NCBI GenBank assembly: GCA_938015595.1
Contig: CALLPI010000001.1
Location: forward strand, 1-64,000
Reading direction: 5' to 3'
Length of the DNA stretch: 64,000 bases
Origin: an uncultured Saprospiraceae bacterium
Lineage (GTDB): Bacteria > Bacteroidota > Bacteroidia > Chitinophagales > Saprospiraceae
Under the pieces are notes generated by a model. It saw only the letters and a list, made by a program, of their open reading frames with translations. It made no database searches and had not been told where the DNA came from. The position numbers and the translations under genes were made by a program. Below are positions 35,779-44,255 of the stretch, in pieces (position 1 is the first letter of the stretch; the number at the start of each line of letters is the position of its first letter).

Positions 35779-35793
35779 AAAAAAAAAAAAAAA
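35779..35793 (+). repeat. homopolymer of 15 A between etfB and etfA
   Basis: An uninterrupted run of 15 A ends 8 bases before the etfA start, by far the longest homopolymer noticed here. It lies in the ribosome-binding zone and could allow slippage or length variation. Confidence 0.85.
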
Positions 35794-35801
35794 TCGCCAC
35801 C

Positions 35802-36764
35802 ATGGTACTCGTTTTTGCCGAACACCAAAAAGGAAAATTCAAGAAGACTGCCCTCGAAGCCGTCACCTTTGGATACAAAACCGCCCAAATGCTAGGCATA
35901 GAGTGCGCTGCCTTAGTTCTGGGCGCTACCGACTACGCTACTGACCTAGGCCAATACGGTGCAGCCAAGGTGTGGCAAGTATCCCATCCTGCACTCGACA
36001 ATTTTGACAGCCAGGTATATGCTGCCGTCATTGCCGACGCTGCCCGCCAACTGGGCGCTTCGGTGGTTGTGCTTTCGGCTACGGCCAATGGCAAGTCGCT
36101 CTTGGGCCGTCTGGCGGTGCGCCTGGACGCTGCCTCTGTGGCAGGCGTCAACGCTTTGCCCAGAGTTGACGGCGGCGCCTTCCGCATACAACGCCCCGTG
36201 TTTTCGGGCAAGGCTATTGCCGAGTACGAACTCCGCTCTGAAGTGAAAGTTATCTCACTCACTGGCAACGCCATAGCCCCCGAAGTCAATGGCCAATCTG
36301 CCCCCGTACAGCCATTGGAGGTAGCGGTGCCAACGCCGCGTGTGCGCGTTAAGGCCGTCAAGCGCATAGAAGGCATCGTGCCCTTGCCCGAAGCTGAACT
36401 GGTAGTATCTGCTGGCCGCGGCATGAAAGGCCCCGAAAACTGGGGTATAGTAGAAGAACTGGCCGAAGCCCTGGGGGCCACCACAGCTTGCTCGCGCCCC
36501 GTAGCTGACGCTCACTGGCGCCCTCACCACGAGCACGTAGGCCAAACGGGCATTGCTATTCGCCCTAACCTCTACATTGCCATAGGCATTTCAGGTGCTA
36601 TTCAGCACTTGGCTGGCGTGAACAACTCAAAAGTTATTGTCGTCATTAATAAAGATCCCGAAGCACCCTTCTTCAAAGTAGCAGACTACGGCGTGGTAGG
36701 CGATGCTTTCGACGTCGTGCCCCGCCTTACAGAGGCCGTGCGCAATTTCAAGGCATCGCATTAG
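35802..36764 (+). CDS. etfA: electron-transfer flavoprotein alpha subunit
   Basis: 320 residues. The C-terminal FAD-binding domain is clear: VSAGRGMKGPENWGIVEELA, GATTACSRPVAD, HVGQTGIAIRPNLYIAIGIS GAIQHLAG (split across a loop), and INKDPEAPFFKVADYGVVGD. It forms the heterodimer with EtfB. The ATG at 35802 is preceded by the A15 tract. The next 270 bases hold no gene but carry a long hairpin and a promoter-like box for the arginine decarboxylase. Confidence 0.95.
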   Translation: MVLVFAEHQKGKFKKTALEAVTFGYKTAQMLGIECAALVLGATDYATDLGQYGAAKVWQVSHPALDNFDSQVYAAVIADAARQLGASVVVLSATANGKSLLGRLAVRLDAASVAGVNALPRVDGGAFRIQRPVFSGKAIAEYELRSEVKVISLTGNAIAPEVNGQSAPVQPLEVAVPTPRVRVKAVKRIEGIVPLPEAELVVSAGRGMKGPENWGIVEELAEALGATTACSRPVADAHWRPHHEHVGQTGIAIRPNLYIAIGISGAIQHLAGVNNSKVIVVINKDPEAPFFKVADYGVVGDAFDVVPRLTEAVRNFKASH

Positions 36765-36880
36765 AGCACAAGGCTGTGTGTGCGCCGGGTTCTTGCGGGG
36801 CGAGCGCAGCGCATTGCAAAGGGGCTGGCTCACCACCCAGGCTTTTGCAAAGCAAGCATAAAGAAAACCTCGAAAACAAG

Positions 36881-36922
36881 CTCTGCGTGGTTTGCTCCCT
36901 GTGCGCAAATCCACGTGCAGAG
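36881..36922. other. long imperfect hairpin upstream of arginine decarboxylase
   Basis: CTCTGC-GTGG-TTTGC pairs with GCAAA-(T)-CCAC-(GT)-GCAGAG around a 9-base loop. There is no T tract, so it is not an obvious terminator. It lies about 60 bases before the putative -7 box. Confidence 0.45.
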
Positions 36923-36983
36923 TGCCTCGGCGCGTTCCTTGCATATCCCACGATTTTTCCTCCGTTAATTACAGCTATTGTAC

Positions 36984-36991
36984 TACTTTTG
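36984..36991 (+). promoter_or_regulatory. -7 box upstream of speA
   Basis: TACTTTTG fits TAnnTTTG and lies 45 bases before the GTG start chosen for the decarboxylase. The upstream element is not clear. Confidence 0.4.
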
Positions 36992-37035
36992 CCGCCGCTG
37001 GGCAATCAGGTTTTCACACTCAATCCTTTCGAGCG

Positions 37036-38433
37036 GTGACTAACAGGTATTTCGATCTCATAGACCAAACCTTCTACTTCCCCACAGAGGGCTTCGACCT
37101 GGAAGACGGGTATCTTACCTTCAACGGCGTACCATTGATTCACCTGATCAGGAAGTATGGCACGCCTTTGAAACTGACCTACATTCCCAAAATCGGCCTC
37201 CAGATCAAAAAAGCACGCAACCTCTTTACCCGCGCCATGAAAGCCCTGGGCTATGGCGGTGACTACTACTATTGCTACTGCACGAAGAGCAGCCACTTCA
37301 GCTATGTGCTCAACGAAGTGCTCCGGCATGATGTGCATCTGGAAACTTCCTCTGCCTTTGATATTGACCTCATTCGACGCCTGTACGACAAAGAACGCAT
37401 TGATAAACAAACTATCGTGGTGTGTAATGGTTTCAAACCAGAACACTACATGGCTCGCATTACCGGGCTGATCAATGATGGCTTTGCCAACGTCATCCCC
37501 ATTATTGACAATGCGCATGAGGTGGACTACTACGAGCAGCACACACAGGGTGCTTGCAGCGTAGGCATCCGCGTAGCTACGGAAGAAGAGCCCAACTTTG
37601 AGTTTTACACCTCCAGGTTGGGCATCCGGCACGCAGAAGTGATGAAGTTCTTCCGTGAGCGCCTCGAAAACAACCCTAAGTTCAAGCTGCGCATGCTCCA
37701 CTTCTTTGTGGATACCGGCATCCGCGATACTCTCTACTACTGGGGCGAACTCAAAAAAGCCATTCGCCTCTATTGCGAACTCAAGCACTTGTGTAAAGAT
37801 CTCCATGCCATCAACATCGGCGGCGGCATGCCCATTCGCAACTCCCTGGGCTTTGAATTTGATTACAAGTACATGATTAAAGAGATTGTACGCCTCATCT
37901 CCGAAGAATGCGAGGAAGCCGGCGTGCCCGAGCCGGATATTTTTACTGAGTTTGGTAAATATACCGTAGGCGAAAGCGGTGCCGTCATTTTTTCGGTGTT
38001 GGCCCAAAAACAACAAAATGACGCCGAAGTATGGTACATGATTGACAACTCCCTCATGACCACCTTACCCGATGCCTGGGGTATTGGCGAGCGCTTCATT
38101 CTCCTACCCATTAACAAATGGGACAACGACTACCGCAGAGTCAATATCGGCGGCTTGAGTTGCGACAACTCCGACTACTACAACTCCGAAGTGCATCAAA
38201 GCCAAGTCTATCTGCCCACTTTTCAACCAGGAGAAACCGAACCGCTCTACTTGGGCTTCTTCCACACCGGCGCCTACCAGGATTCCATTAGCGGATATGG
38301 GGGTATCAAGCACTGCCTCATTCCATCGCCCAAGCATGTCCTTTTATACCGTGATAATCAGGGCAATCTTGTGGACGAACTATACCAGCCGGAGCAAAGC
38401 GCCGAGGAAATGCTTAAGATTTTAGGCTACTGA
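37036..38433 (+). CDS. speA: biosynthetic arginine decarboxylase (PLP, fold III)
   Basis: 465 residues from a GTG at 37036 (MTNRYFDLIDQTFYFP); the upstream open frame from 36892 is not protein-like. PLP-dependent alanine-racemase-fold decarboxylase making agmatine for polyamines. The lysine lies in YYCYCTKSSHF; the glycine-rich phosphate site is INIGGGMPI; the C-terminal domain includes SCDNSDYY. This short form (family SpeA in enterobacteria is over 600) is the Bacteroidota type. A diaminopimelate- or carboxynorspermidine-decarboxylase role is the alternative, but the N-terminal pattern favours arginine decarboxylase. Confidence 0.85.
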   Translation: MTNRYFDLIDQTFYFPTEGFDLEDGYLTFNGVPLIHLIRKYGTPLKLTYIPKIGLQIKKARNLFTRAMKALGYGGDYYYCYCTKSSHFSYVLNEVLRHDVHLETSSAFDIDLIRRLYDKERIDKQTIVVCNGFKPEHYMARITGLINDGFANVIPIIDNAHEVDYYEQHTQGACSVGIRVATEEEPNFEFYTSRLGIRHAEVMKFFRERLENNPKFKLRMLHFFVDTGIRDTLYYWGELKKAIRLYCELKHLCKDLHAINIGGGMPIRNSLGFEFDYKYMIKEIVRLISEECEEAGVPEPDIFTEFGKYTVGESGAVIFSVLAQKQQNDAEVWYMIDNSLMTTLPDAWGIGERFILLPINKWDNDYRRVNIGGLSCDNSDYYNSEVHQSQVYLPTFQPGETEPLYLGFFHTGAYQDSISGYGGIKHCLIPSPKHVLLYRDNQGNLVDELYQPEQSAEEMLKILGY

Positions 38434-38605
38434 CCAATGAAACTGCGGGTGGCAAACCATACGTGGACCAAGGGCACTTGTTTGTTTGTAACTGTTGTTA
38501 AAAAATCACTTTTTACAAAATAGGCTGAAGTGTACGTGCGTTTGTGCCAGTGTCTGTCTGGCATCTCGCGTGCTAGAGATTTCAGAGCTTGCTACAATTT
38601 TAACA

Positions 38606-38635
38606 TTTGCGATTGTGGTAAAGCCCGTATCTTTG
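38606..38635 (+). promoter_or_regulatory. Bacteroidota promoter for gldK
   Basis: TTTG (38606-38609) and TATCTTTG (38628-38635) separated by 18 bases, 53 bases before the gldK ATG. A near-perfect match to the phylum consensus. Confidence 0.75.
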
Positions 38636-38687
38636 GGCGCACTTTCTCAAAAACGCTTACTTAAAGAAGGAAAACTTGGGTGTTAAC

Positions 38688-39953
38688 ATGAAAAAACTGT
38701 TTAAGCTCTCATTTCTGCTATTGCTATTGGCAGCAGCAGCGTGCGGCAGGCGTGAGTCTGGCCAATTGCTCGGCGTGAAAGACCGCCCCACATGGAAAGG
38801 CATCAATCCTTATGGAATGGTGTACATCCCCTCTGGTACGCTCCATATCGGTCCTAGCGACCAAGACGTGAGCAACACCTTCATCCAGCGCCAACGCTCC
38901 GTCTCTATCCAGGGATTTTACATGGATGACACGGAAATCACTAACAACGAGTATCGCCAATTCGTCTACTGGGTGCGCGACTCGCTGGCTCACTCCTATC
39001 TGGACCACTACATTGATGATGAAGTCACTGGTGAGCAACGCATTGACTGGGACTACGAAATTGACTGGTCAGACGAAGCCCTGCTCGACCTCTTCTATCA
39101 AGGCGACGACCGCTTCGCCGGAAAGCTGGAATATGACGTGGACAAGTTCTGGTTCGAATACGAGTGGTATGACTGGCAAGCCGCAGCTCACGACGATCGC
39201 CGTGGCCACAACCTCAGCAACCGTGGTAAGCCGCGCAACTCATATATTATACGCAAGAAAGTCAAAATCTACCCCGATACCCTGGTGTGGATTCGCGACT
39301 TCTCCTACTCCTACAACGAGCCTATGACCCGCAACTACTTCCACCACCCCGCATTCGATGACTATCCGGTGGTAGGCGTAGACTGGCACATGGCCAATGC
39401 CTTCTCTTATTGGCGCACCAAGCTCTGGAACGCCTACGAAACTCGCAAGACTAATGTAAACAGCGAAGATTTCCGCTTGCCTACTGAGCATGAATGGGAG
39501 TGGGCGGCTCGTGGTGGCCACGACCTGGCGCCGTATCCTTGGGGCGGCTATTACGTACGCAATGCCAAAGGCTGTTTGTTGGCCAACTTCAAGCCGGGGC
39601 GCGGCAATTATCCCGAAGACGGCGGCCTTTACACCGTGAAAGCCGACGCTTACTTCCCCAATGATTACGGCTTGTACAATATGGCCGGCAATGTGGCCGA
39701 ATGGACCAGCTCTGCATTTGAAAATAACGCCTACTCGTTCATCCACGACCTCAATCCAGACATTCGCTACGACGCCAAAGACGACGACCCCGAAGCCTAC
39801 AAGCGCAAAGTGGTGCGCGGTGGCTCCTGGAAAGACGTCATGTTCTTCCTCCAGAACGGTACGCGCTCCTATGAATATCAAGACACCACTAAGTGCTACA
39901 TCGGATTCCGTTGTGTGCTCACCTACCTGGGCCGTTCCATCAATGACTTCTGA
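38688..39953 (+). CDS. gldK: GldK lipoprotein, type IX secretion outer-membrane ring component
   Basis: 421 residues from ATG 38688 (a TTG at 38676 would add four). Lipoprotein signal with lipobox (LLAAAACGRRE), then a formylglycine-generating-enzyme-like (SUMF1) fold: GMVYIPSGTLHIG, FYMDDTEITNNEYRQFVYW, FRLPTEHEWEWAARGG, YGLYNMAGNVAEWTSSA, VVRGGSWKD. GldK forms the periplasmic ring with GldN, needed for gliding and protein export. It has its own promoter and, unusually, its own terminator before gldL. Confidence 0.95.
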   Translation: MKKLFKLSFLLLLLAAAACGRRESGQLLGVKDRPTWKGINPYGMVYIPSGTLHIGPSDQDVSNTFIQRQRSVSIQGFYMDDTEITNNEYRQFVYWVRDSLAHSYLDHYIDDEVTGEQRIDWDYEIDWSDEALLDLFYQGDDRFAGKLEYDVDKFWFEYEWYDWQAAAHDDRRGHNLSNRGKPRNSYIIRKKVKIYPDTLVWIRDFSYSYNEPMTRNYFHHPAFDDYPVVGVDWHMANAFSYWRTKLWNAYETRKTNVNSEDFRLPTEHEWEWAARGGHDLAPYPWGGYYVRNAKGCLLANFKPGRGNYPEDGGLYTVKADAYFPNDYGLYNMAGNVAEWTSSAFENNAYSFIHDLNPDIRYDAKDDDPEAYKRKVVRGGSWKDVMFFLQNGTRSYEYQDTTKCYIGFRCVLTYLGRSINDF

Positions 39954-39978
39954 TTCCTTCTTTTTGCCCCCCTTTGTT

Positions 39979-40026
39979 CAGAATATGGGTGCTGTTGCGT
40001 GCAGCATCCATATTCTGCATTTTTTT
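39979..40026 (+). terminator. strong terminator between gldK and gldL
   Basis: A 16-bp stem (39979-39994 with 40002-40017, one G-T pair) around a 7-base loop, followed directly by CA and seven T. A textbook rho-independent terminator within what is usually one operon. Confidence 0.88.
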
Positions 40027-40040
40027 CTAGCGCGAGCTGT

Positions 40041-40048
40041 TACTTTTG
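40041..40048 (+). promoter_or_regulatory. -7 box for gldLMN
   Basis: TACTTTTG, a TAnnTTTG match 63 bases before gldL and 15 bases after the terminator T tract, which would occupy the -33 region. Confidence 0.5.
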
Positions 40049-40110
40049 CGAAAAGCCGCATTATAGAACCGTAACTTCTTTTTCTTAACAACCTTAAACA
40101 AGCTGTAACA

Positions 40111-40725
40111 ATGAGTTTCGTAAAAACCAAAGGGTTTAAGTATTTCAAAAACCTCATTATCGGCATAGGCGCCTCTGCTGTACTTTTCGGCGCGTTGGCC
40201 AAAATTCTGAGCTGGGAAGGCGCCGACTTTTGGCTGATGGTTGGCATGCTTACGGAAGCAGGCATCTTCCTATTCCTGGGTCTTATCGGACCGGAACCCG
40301 ACTACTACTGGCACAAGTTGTACCCTGGCCTCGACGACTACAACTCCAATATCACGCCACTGGTCGCCGGCCCACAGCAATCCCAGGCCAAAACTGTAGC
40401 GCCCCTCAACGGTGAAGTAGTAGAGCGCCAATTGGGCGGCATGTTGATGGAACTCCAGACTATGTCCAAGAGCCTGGGCTCGCTCAAAGCCCTCCAGGAA
40501 GTGGACTTCTCCGGCACCAAAGACCAGATCAAGGCTATGAGCAACTTCTACGCCAAACTCAACGAAGCCATGGCCGACCTGAGCGACACGGTAGAAGATA
40601 CCAAGAAGTACAAAGACCAACTTGCCGAACTGAACAAAAACATCAGCGGCTTGAATATGGCCTATAGCAGCCTCAACAACGTTTATGGCAATGTCATTTC
40701 GGCTATGGCCAGCGTACGCGGTTGA
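40111..40725 (+). CDS. gldL: GldL inner-membrane motor protein
   Basis: 204 residues with two transmembrane helices (about 14-33 and 39-59) and a cytoplasmic helical tail containing coiled coil (MADLSDTVEDTKKYKDQLAEL). A glutamate sits at residue 49 inside helix 2 (GMLTEAGIF), the position of the membrane Glu important for GldL motor function. With GldM it forms the proton-driven rotor of type IX secretion. Followed by gldM after 52 bases. Confidence 0.95.
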   Translation: MSFVKTKGFKYFKNLIIGIGASAVLFGALAKILSWEGADFWLMVGMLTEAGIFLFLGLIGPEPDYYWHKLYPGLDDYNSNITPLVAGPQQSQAKTVAPLNGEVVERQLGGMLMELQTMSKSLGSLKALQEVDFSGTKDQIKAMSNFYAKLNEAMADLSDTVEDTKKYKDQLAELNKNISGLNMAYSSLNNVYGNVISAMASVRG

Positions 40726-40777
40726 TTCAAATGCCAGGATAGCACCTGTATTGTTAAACTGAAAAAACACTCACAAT

Positions 40778-42406
40778 ATGTCTATTCCAAAGGAGCCGCG
40801 GCAGTTGATGATCAACATCATGTACCTGGTACTCACAGCCATGTTGGCACTCAACGTCTCGGCAGAGGTGATGAACGCATTCTTTACACTAGATGATGGC
40901 AACAAAGCCAGTATCAATACGGTATCCAGCCAGTTGGACAATACCGTGAAAAACGTGAACGAACTGCTCAGAGAGCCCTCTAAAGCCAAGTTCAAGCCCA
41001 TTGAGCCGGCCATTCAAGAAGTACAATCCATCTCGGCAAAATTCAATGCCTATGTGGATCAACTCCGCGACAGAATCGTGGATGAGGCTGGCCACAAAGA
41101 TGGCAAACTCGACGACCAAGACTACAAGCTCTCTTACGGCAAACGCGTGCCCAAAGGCATGAAGAACAAAGACGTGACTACCCGCATCTTCGTCATGGAA
41201 GGCGAAGGCGAAAAGCTCAAGCAAAACATTCTGGACACTCGCCAGCAACTGATTGACGTTTACACCAAGCTGGTGCGCGAACATGGCCAGACCTTCGGTC
41301 TTAAACCAGAGGAAATTAACTCTCGCATTGAGAGCATTGCCAACAACATGCCCTTCAAGATTGATGACGAAACCTGGAAGAAAACCAAAGATAAGAAAAG
41401 TTGGTCAGATTTTAAATTCCGCCAAATGCCTGTGGCGGCAGTGCTACCGCTATTGTCTCAGATGCAGGCCGACCTCAAAAGCTCTGAAGCTGCCATGATC
41501 AACAGCATGGCCGAAATGACTGGCGGTCGCGTGGTGGAATTCAACAAGTTCTTCCCCGTGGTACAAGCAGAAAAGAGCTACGTCATTGCTGGTGAGCCTT
41601 TCAACGCTGAAATTTCTATCGGCAGCTACTCATCTTCGCTAGACCCGAAAGACATTGTACTCAGCGTCAATGGCTCCACCTTGCGCGTAGGCGAAGACGG
41701 AAAAGCCAAATACAGTGTGATCACTAGCAGTACCGGCCCGCAAACACTGAATATGGCCGTAGTAGTGACCAACCCACTCACCGGTGAAAAATTAGAGGGC
41801 AAGGGTACCTATATTTATGAGGTAGGGCGTCGTTCGGTAGCCGTTTCTGCCGACAAAATGAACGTATTTTACATCGGCGTGGACAACCCTGTGTCTATCT
41901 CAGCTGCTGGTGTGCCCACCAGCGAGCTGCGCGTGTCAGCCAGTGGCGCCGGCATCAAACTCACGCCTACTGGCAACGCCAAGTACAATGTAAGGGTAGA
42001 AACGCCTGGAGAAGCCACTATCACAGTGAGTGGTGGCGGCTTGAAGGCCTCCCCCTTTGTGTTCCGCGTTAAGAAAATCCCTGACCCAGTGGCCAAGTTG
42101 AGCGGTAAGACTGGAGGCGAGATCGGTTCCGGCGAGTTCAAAGCCCAGGGTGGTCTGGCAGCTATTCTTGAAAACTTCGACTTTGACGCTCGCTGCGAAA
42201 TTCAAGGCTTCGAGCTAGTATATGCTCCTGCTCGCCAGGATGTAGTACCTTCCACTAACTCAGGCGGGCGTTTCAATGAGAAATCGCAGCGCCTAGTACA
42301 ACAAGCCAAGCCTGGAGATCGCTACTTCTTCGAAAACGTAAAAGCACGCTGCCCAGGTGACCAGGCAGGCCGTACTATCAATAGTCTAGTGTTCAAGATC
42401 AAGTAA
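40778..42406 (+). CDS. gldM: GldM periplasmic motor shaft protein
   Basis: 542 residues: a single N-terminal membrane helix (MINIMYLVLTAMLALNVSAEV, inside GldL's bundle), a helical D1 domain (to about 220), then beta-rich D2-D4 domains (VVQAEKSYVIAGEPFNAEISI onward). GldM spans the periplasm to contact the GldK/GldN ring. Complete in length and order. Gap to gldN is 140 bases with a stable hairpin. Confidence 0.95.
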   Translation: MSIPKEPRQLMINIMYLVLTAMLALNVSAEVMNAFFTLDDGNKASINTVSSQLDNTVKNVNELLREPSKAKFKPIEPAIQEVQSISAKFNAYVDQLRDRIVDEAGHKDGKLDDQDYKLSYGKRVPKGMKNKDVTTRIFVMEGEGEKLKQNILDTRQQLIDVYTKLVREHGQTFGLKPEEINSRIESIANNMPFKIDDETWKKTKDKKSWSDFKFRQMPVAAVLPLLSQMQADLKSSEAAMINSMAEMTGGRVVEFNKFFPVVQAEKSYVIAGEPFNAEISIGSYSSSLDPKDIVLSVNGSTLRVGEDGKAKYSVITSSTGPQTLNMAVVVTNPLTGEKLEGKGTYIYEVGRRSVAVSADKMNVFYIGVDNPVSISAAGVPTSELRVSASGAGIKLTPTGNAKYNVRVETPGEATITVSGGGLKASPFVFRVKKIPDPVAKLSGKTGGEIGSGEFKAQGGLAAILENFDFDARCEIQGFELVYAPARQDVVPSTNSGGRFNEKSQRLVQQAKPGDRYFFENVKARCPGDQAGRTINSLVFKIK

Positions 42407-42473
42407 TTTTTGTTTTGTTAAATTTGAAATAGTTGGCTGGTCTGAGCCGTTGATATATTGCACTTTCAAATTT

Positions 42474-42524
42474 TTTGTCCGGGCGGAGTAGGAGGCACTT
42501 TGGCAACAGCTTCGCCCGGGCAAA
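42474..42524 (+). other. hairpin in the gldM-gldN spacer
   Basis: A 15-bp stem (42474-42488 with 42510-42524, two G-T pairs) with a 21-base loop that contains AGGAGG (42490-42495). No T tract follows, so it is more like an mRNA-processing or stability element than a terminator. Confidence 0.55.
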
Positions 42525-42546
42525 TTCATAAAAACTGGAAACAACT

Positions 42547-43398
42547 ATGAAAATTGCTCTTTCTGCCTTTTTCGGTTTGTTGCTGTGGTCTGTAGCATCA
42601 CCTCTCATGGCTCAAACCATGAATGAAGCAGGGCGTACCGACGGCTCTGCGCCCATTGACGATGTTGTCGAAAAGCGTACCATTCGCGAAAAGCGCGTGC
42701 TGCCCTACGACAACTTGCGCGAAGCAGATATCTTCTGGGAGAAAACTATCTGGCGCGTCATTGACGTGCGCGAAAAGATGAACCTCCCTTTCGTCTATCC
42801 CGAGCGCCCGTTCTTCACCATTCTGCTCGAAGCCGCTCGATCCGGCGAGATCACGGTATATAGCCAAGAAACGGACAAGTTCGACCGCCCCATGGCGCCC
42901 GAAGAAGTGGCTTCCATTGGCGCCAGTATCGATACTGTGCTTGTAATGGACCCCGAAACCTACGAAGAAGTAGTGCAAGTAGTGCGCAACGAAATCAACT
43001 TTGAGGACGTGAAGCGCTTCCGCATCAAGGAAAAGTGGTTTTTCGACCGCGAAACCTCTACTCTCCAAGTGCGCATCCTGGGTATTGCTCCGCTCTACGA
43101 CGAACGCGACGCCTCCACCGGCGAGTTCAAGTACGAGCGCAACCTCTTCTGGGTGTACTACCCGCATGCCCGTGAAGTGTTGGCTAGGGAGCGCGTGTTC
43201 AATACCGGCAATGATGCCTCCCAAATGACCTGGGAAGACCTGTTGGAAATGCGCTTCTTCTCCAGTTATATCTTTAAGGAATCCAACGTGTTTGACCGCC
43301 GCTTAGCAGAATACCTCAGCGGAGTGGACTTGCTCATGGAAGGCGAAAGAATCAAAAACGAGATTTTTAACTTCGAGCACGACTTGTGGTCGTACTGA
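42547..43398 (+). CDS. gldN: GldN, type IX secretion periplasmic ring component
   Basis: 283 residues with signal peptide (WSVASPLMAQT). Family landmarks: DIFWEKTIWRVIDVREKMNLPF near residues 60-80, FRIKEKWFFDRETSTLQVRILGIAP, and the C-terminal FFSSYIFKESNVFDRRL. It forms the periplasmic ring with GldK. It ends the gldLMN transcript: a strong terminator begins 24 bases downstream. Confidence 0.95.
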   Translation: MKIALSAFFGLLLWSVASPLMAQTMNEAGRTDGSAPIDDVVEKRTIREKRVLPYDNLREADIFWEKTIWRVIDVREKMNLPFVYPERPFFTILLEAARSGEITVYSQETDKFDRPMAPEEVASIGASIDTVLVMDPETYEEVVQVVRNEINFEDVKRFRIKEKWFFDRETSTLQVRILGIAPLYDERDASTGEFKYERNLFWVYYPHAREVLARERVFNTGNDASQMTWEDLLEMRFFSSYIFKESNVFDRRLAEYLSGVDLLMEGERIKNEIFNFEHDLWSY

Positions 43399-43421
43399 TC
43401 TCTGCGGCGAGCCTGCTGCGC

Positions 43422-43467
43422 AAAAAGCCGTCCGGAAAGCATCTGTCGCCTCCGGATGGCTTTTTTT
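43422..43467 (+). terminator. terminator after gldN
   Basis: AAAGCCGTCCGGA pairs with TCCGGATGGCTTT (one G-T) around a 14-base loop, followed by seven T ending at 43467. The next promoter box starts two bases later. Confidence 0.9.
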
Positions 43468-43468
43468 A

Positions 43469-43476
43469 TACCTTTG
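43469..43476 (+). promoter_or_regulatory. -7 box fused to the gldN terminator
   Basis: TACCTTTG fits TAnnTTTG and starts immediately after the terminator T tract, 31 bases upstream of the beta-barrel gene start (43500). Confidence 0.6.
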
Positions 43477-43499
43477 TCACATCATTTTCGCAGAATAAA

Positions 43500-44252
43500 A
43501 TGAGAGGTATTGCCAGCATAATTTGCCTGAGCTTGTTGGCTTGGAGCAGCCAGGCTCAGGATGACGCCCGCAACGCAGGCCACGCGGTGGCTTTCCATAT
43601 ATCCTATGCTTTTCAAATGCCCTTTGCCGACCTCTCCGAGCGCTACGGCCCCAATAGCAATGTAGGCCTTGGTCTGGAGTTCGTCGCCGACAAGTCTAAC
43701 CTCATCCTCGGCTTAAATACGGGCTATCTCTTTGGCGATCAAGTAAAAACTGATGTATTGGCCGGGCTTCGCACCACAGAAGGATTTATCGTAGGTAATG
43801 ACAGAGGCATAGCCGACATTGCGCTCAAGCAGCGGGGGTTTTATGTAGGTGCGCTGGTTGGCAAACTCTGGCCGCTGGGAGGCAAAGAGCCGCGTGCCGG
43901 GCTGCGAACAACGCTCGGCGCTGGGCTTTTGCAGCACAAAATCCGCATACAGGATGACCCGCAGCGGGCAGTGGCGGCGCTATCTGCCGAATACAAGAGG
44001 GGCTACGATCGCCTCAGCAACGGCTTGGCTTTCCAGAGCTTCGTTGGCTACCAGATGCTCTCCAAAGACAAGCGCATCAATTTTTACATAGGGGCCGAGG
44101 TCTGCTACGGCACGGTGCAGAACCGCCGCAATTTTAACTTTGACACTCGAAGCCAGGATACGCGCCGCTATCGCGATGGTCTCATCGGCTTGCGTGCGGG
44201 GTGGTTGCTGCCCGTGTACGTAGGCAAGGCTGCCCGGGAAATCTTCTATTGA
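43500..44252 (+). CDS. outer-membrane beta-barrel protein following the gld genes
   Basis: 250 residues from ATG 43500; an open frame reaches 43386 but covers the gldN stop, terminator and promoter. Signal peptide (LLAWSSQAQDD), then alternating strands typical of an eight-stranded OM barrel (VGLGLEFVADKSNLILGLNTGYLFG; FYVGALVGKLWPLG; INFYIGAEVCYG). A type IX secretion-associated role, as for PorT-like barrels, is possible from its location but not shown. It abuts waaA (3 bases), so the two are likely co-transcribed. Confidence 0.8.
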   Translation: MRGIASIICLSLLAWSSQAQDDARNAGHAVAFHISYAFQMPFADLSERYGPNSNVGLGLEFVADKSNLILGLNTGYLFGDQVKTDVLAGLRTTEGFIVGNDRGIADIALKQRGFYVGALVGKLWPLGGKEPRAGLRTTLGAGLLQHKIRIQDDPQRAVAALSAEYKRGYDRLSNGLAFQSFVGYQMLSKDKRINFYIGAEVCYGTVQNRRNFNFDTRSQDTRRYRDGLIGLRAGWLLPVYVGKAAREIFY

Positions 44253-44255
44253 GCC

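Noticed and set aside
35795-35805. GCCACCATGG at the etfA start, identical to a eukaryotic Kozak sequence
   Set aside because: Chance match; every gene around is bacterial and the frame is a normal EtfA.
38434-38605. Possible small gene between speA and gldK
   Set aside because: Short frames there have no coding character; the stretch is AT-rich and ends in the gldK promoter.
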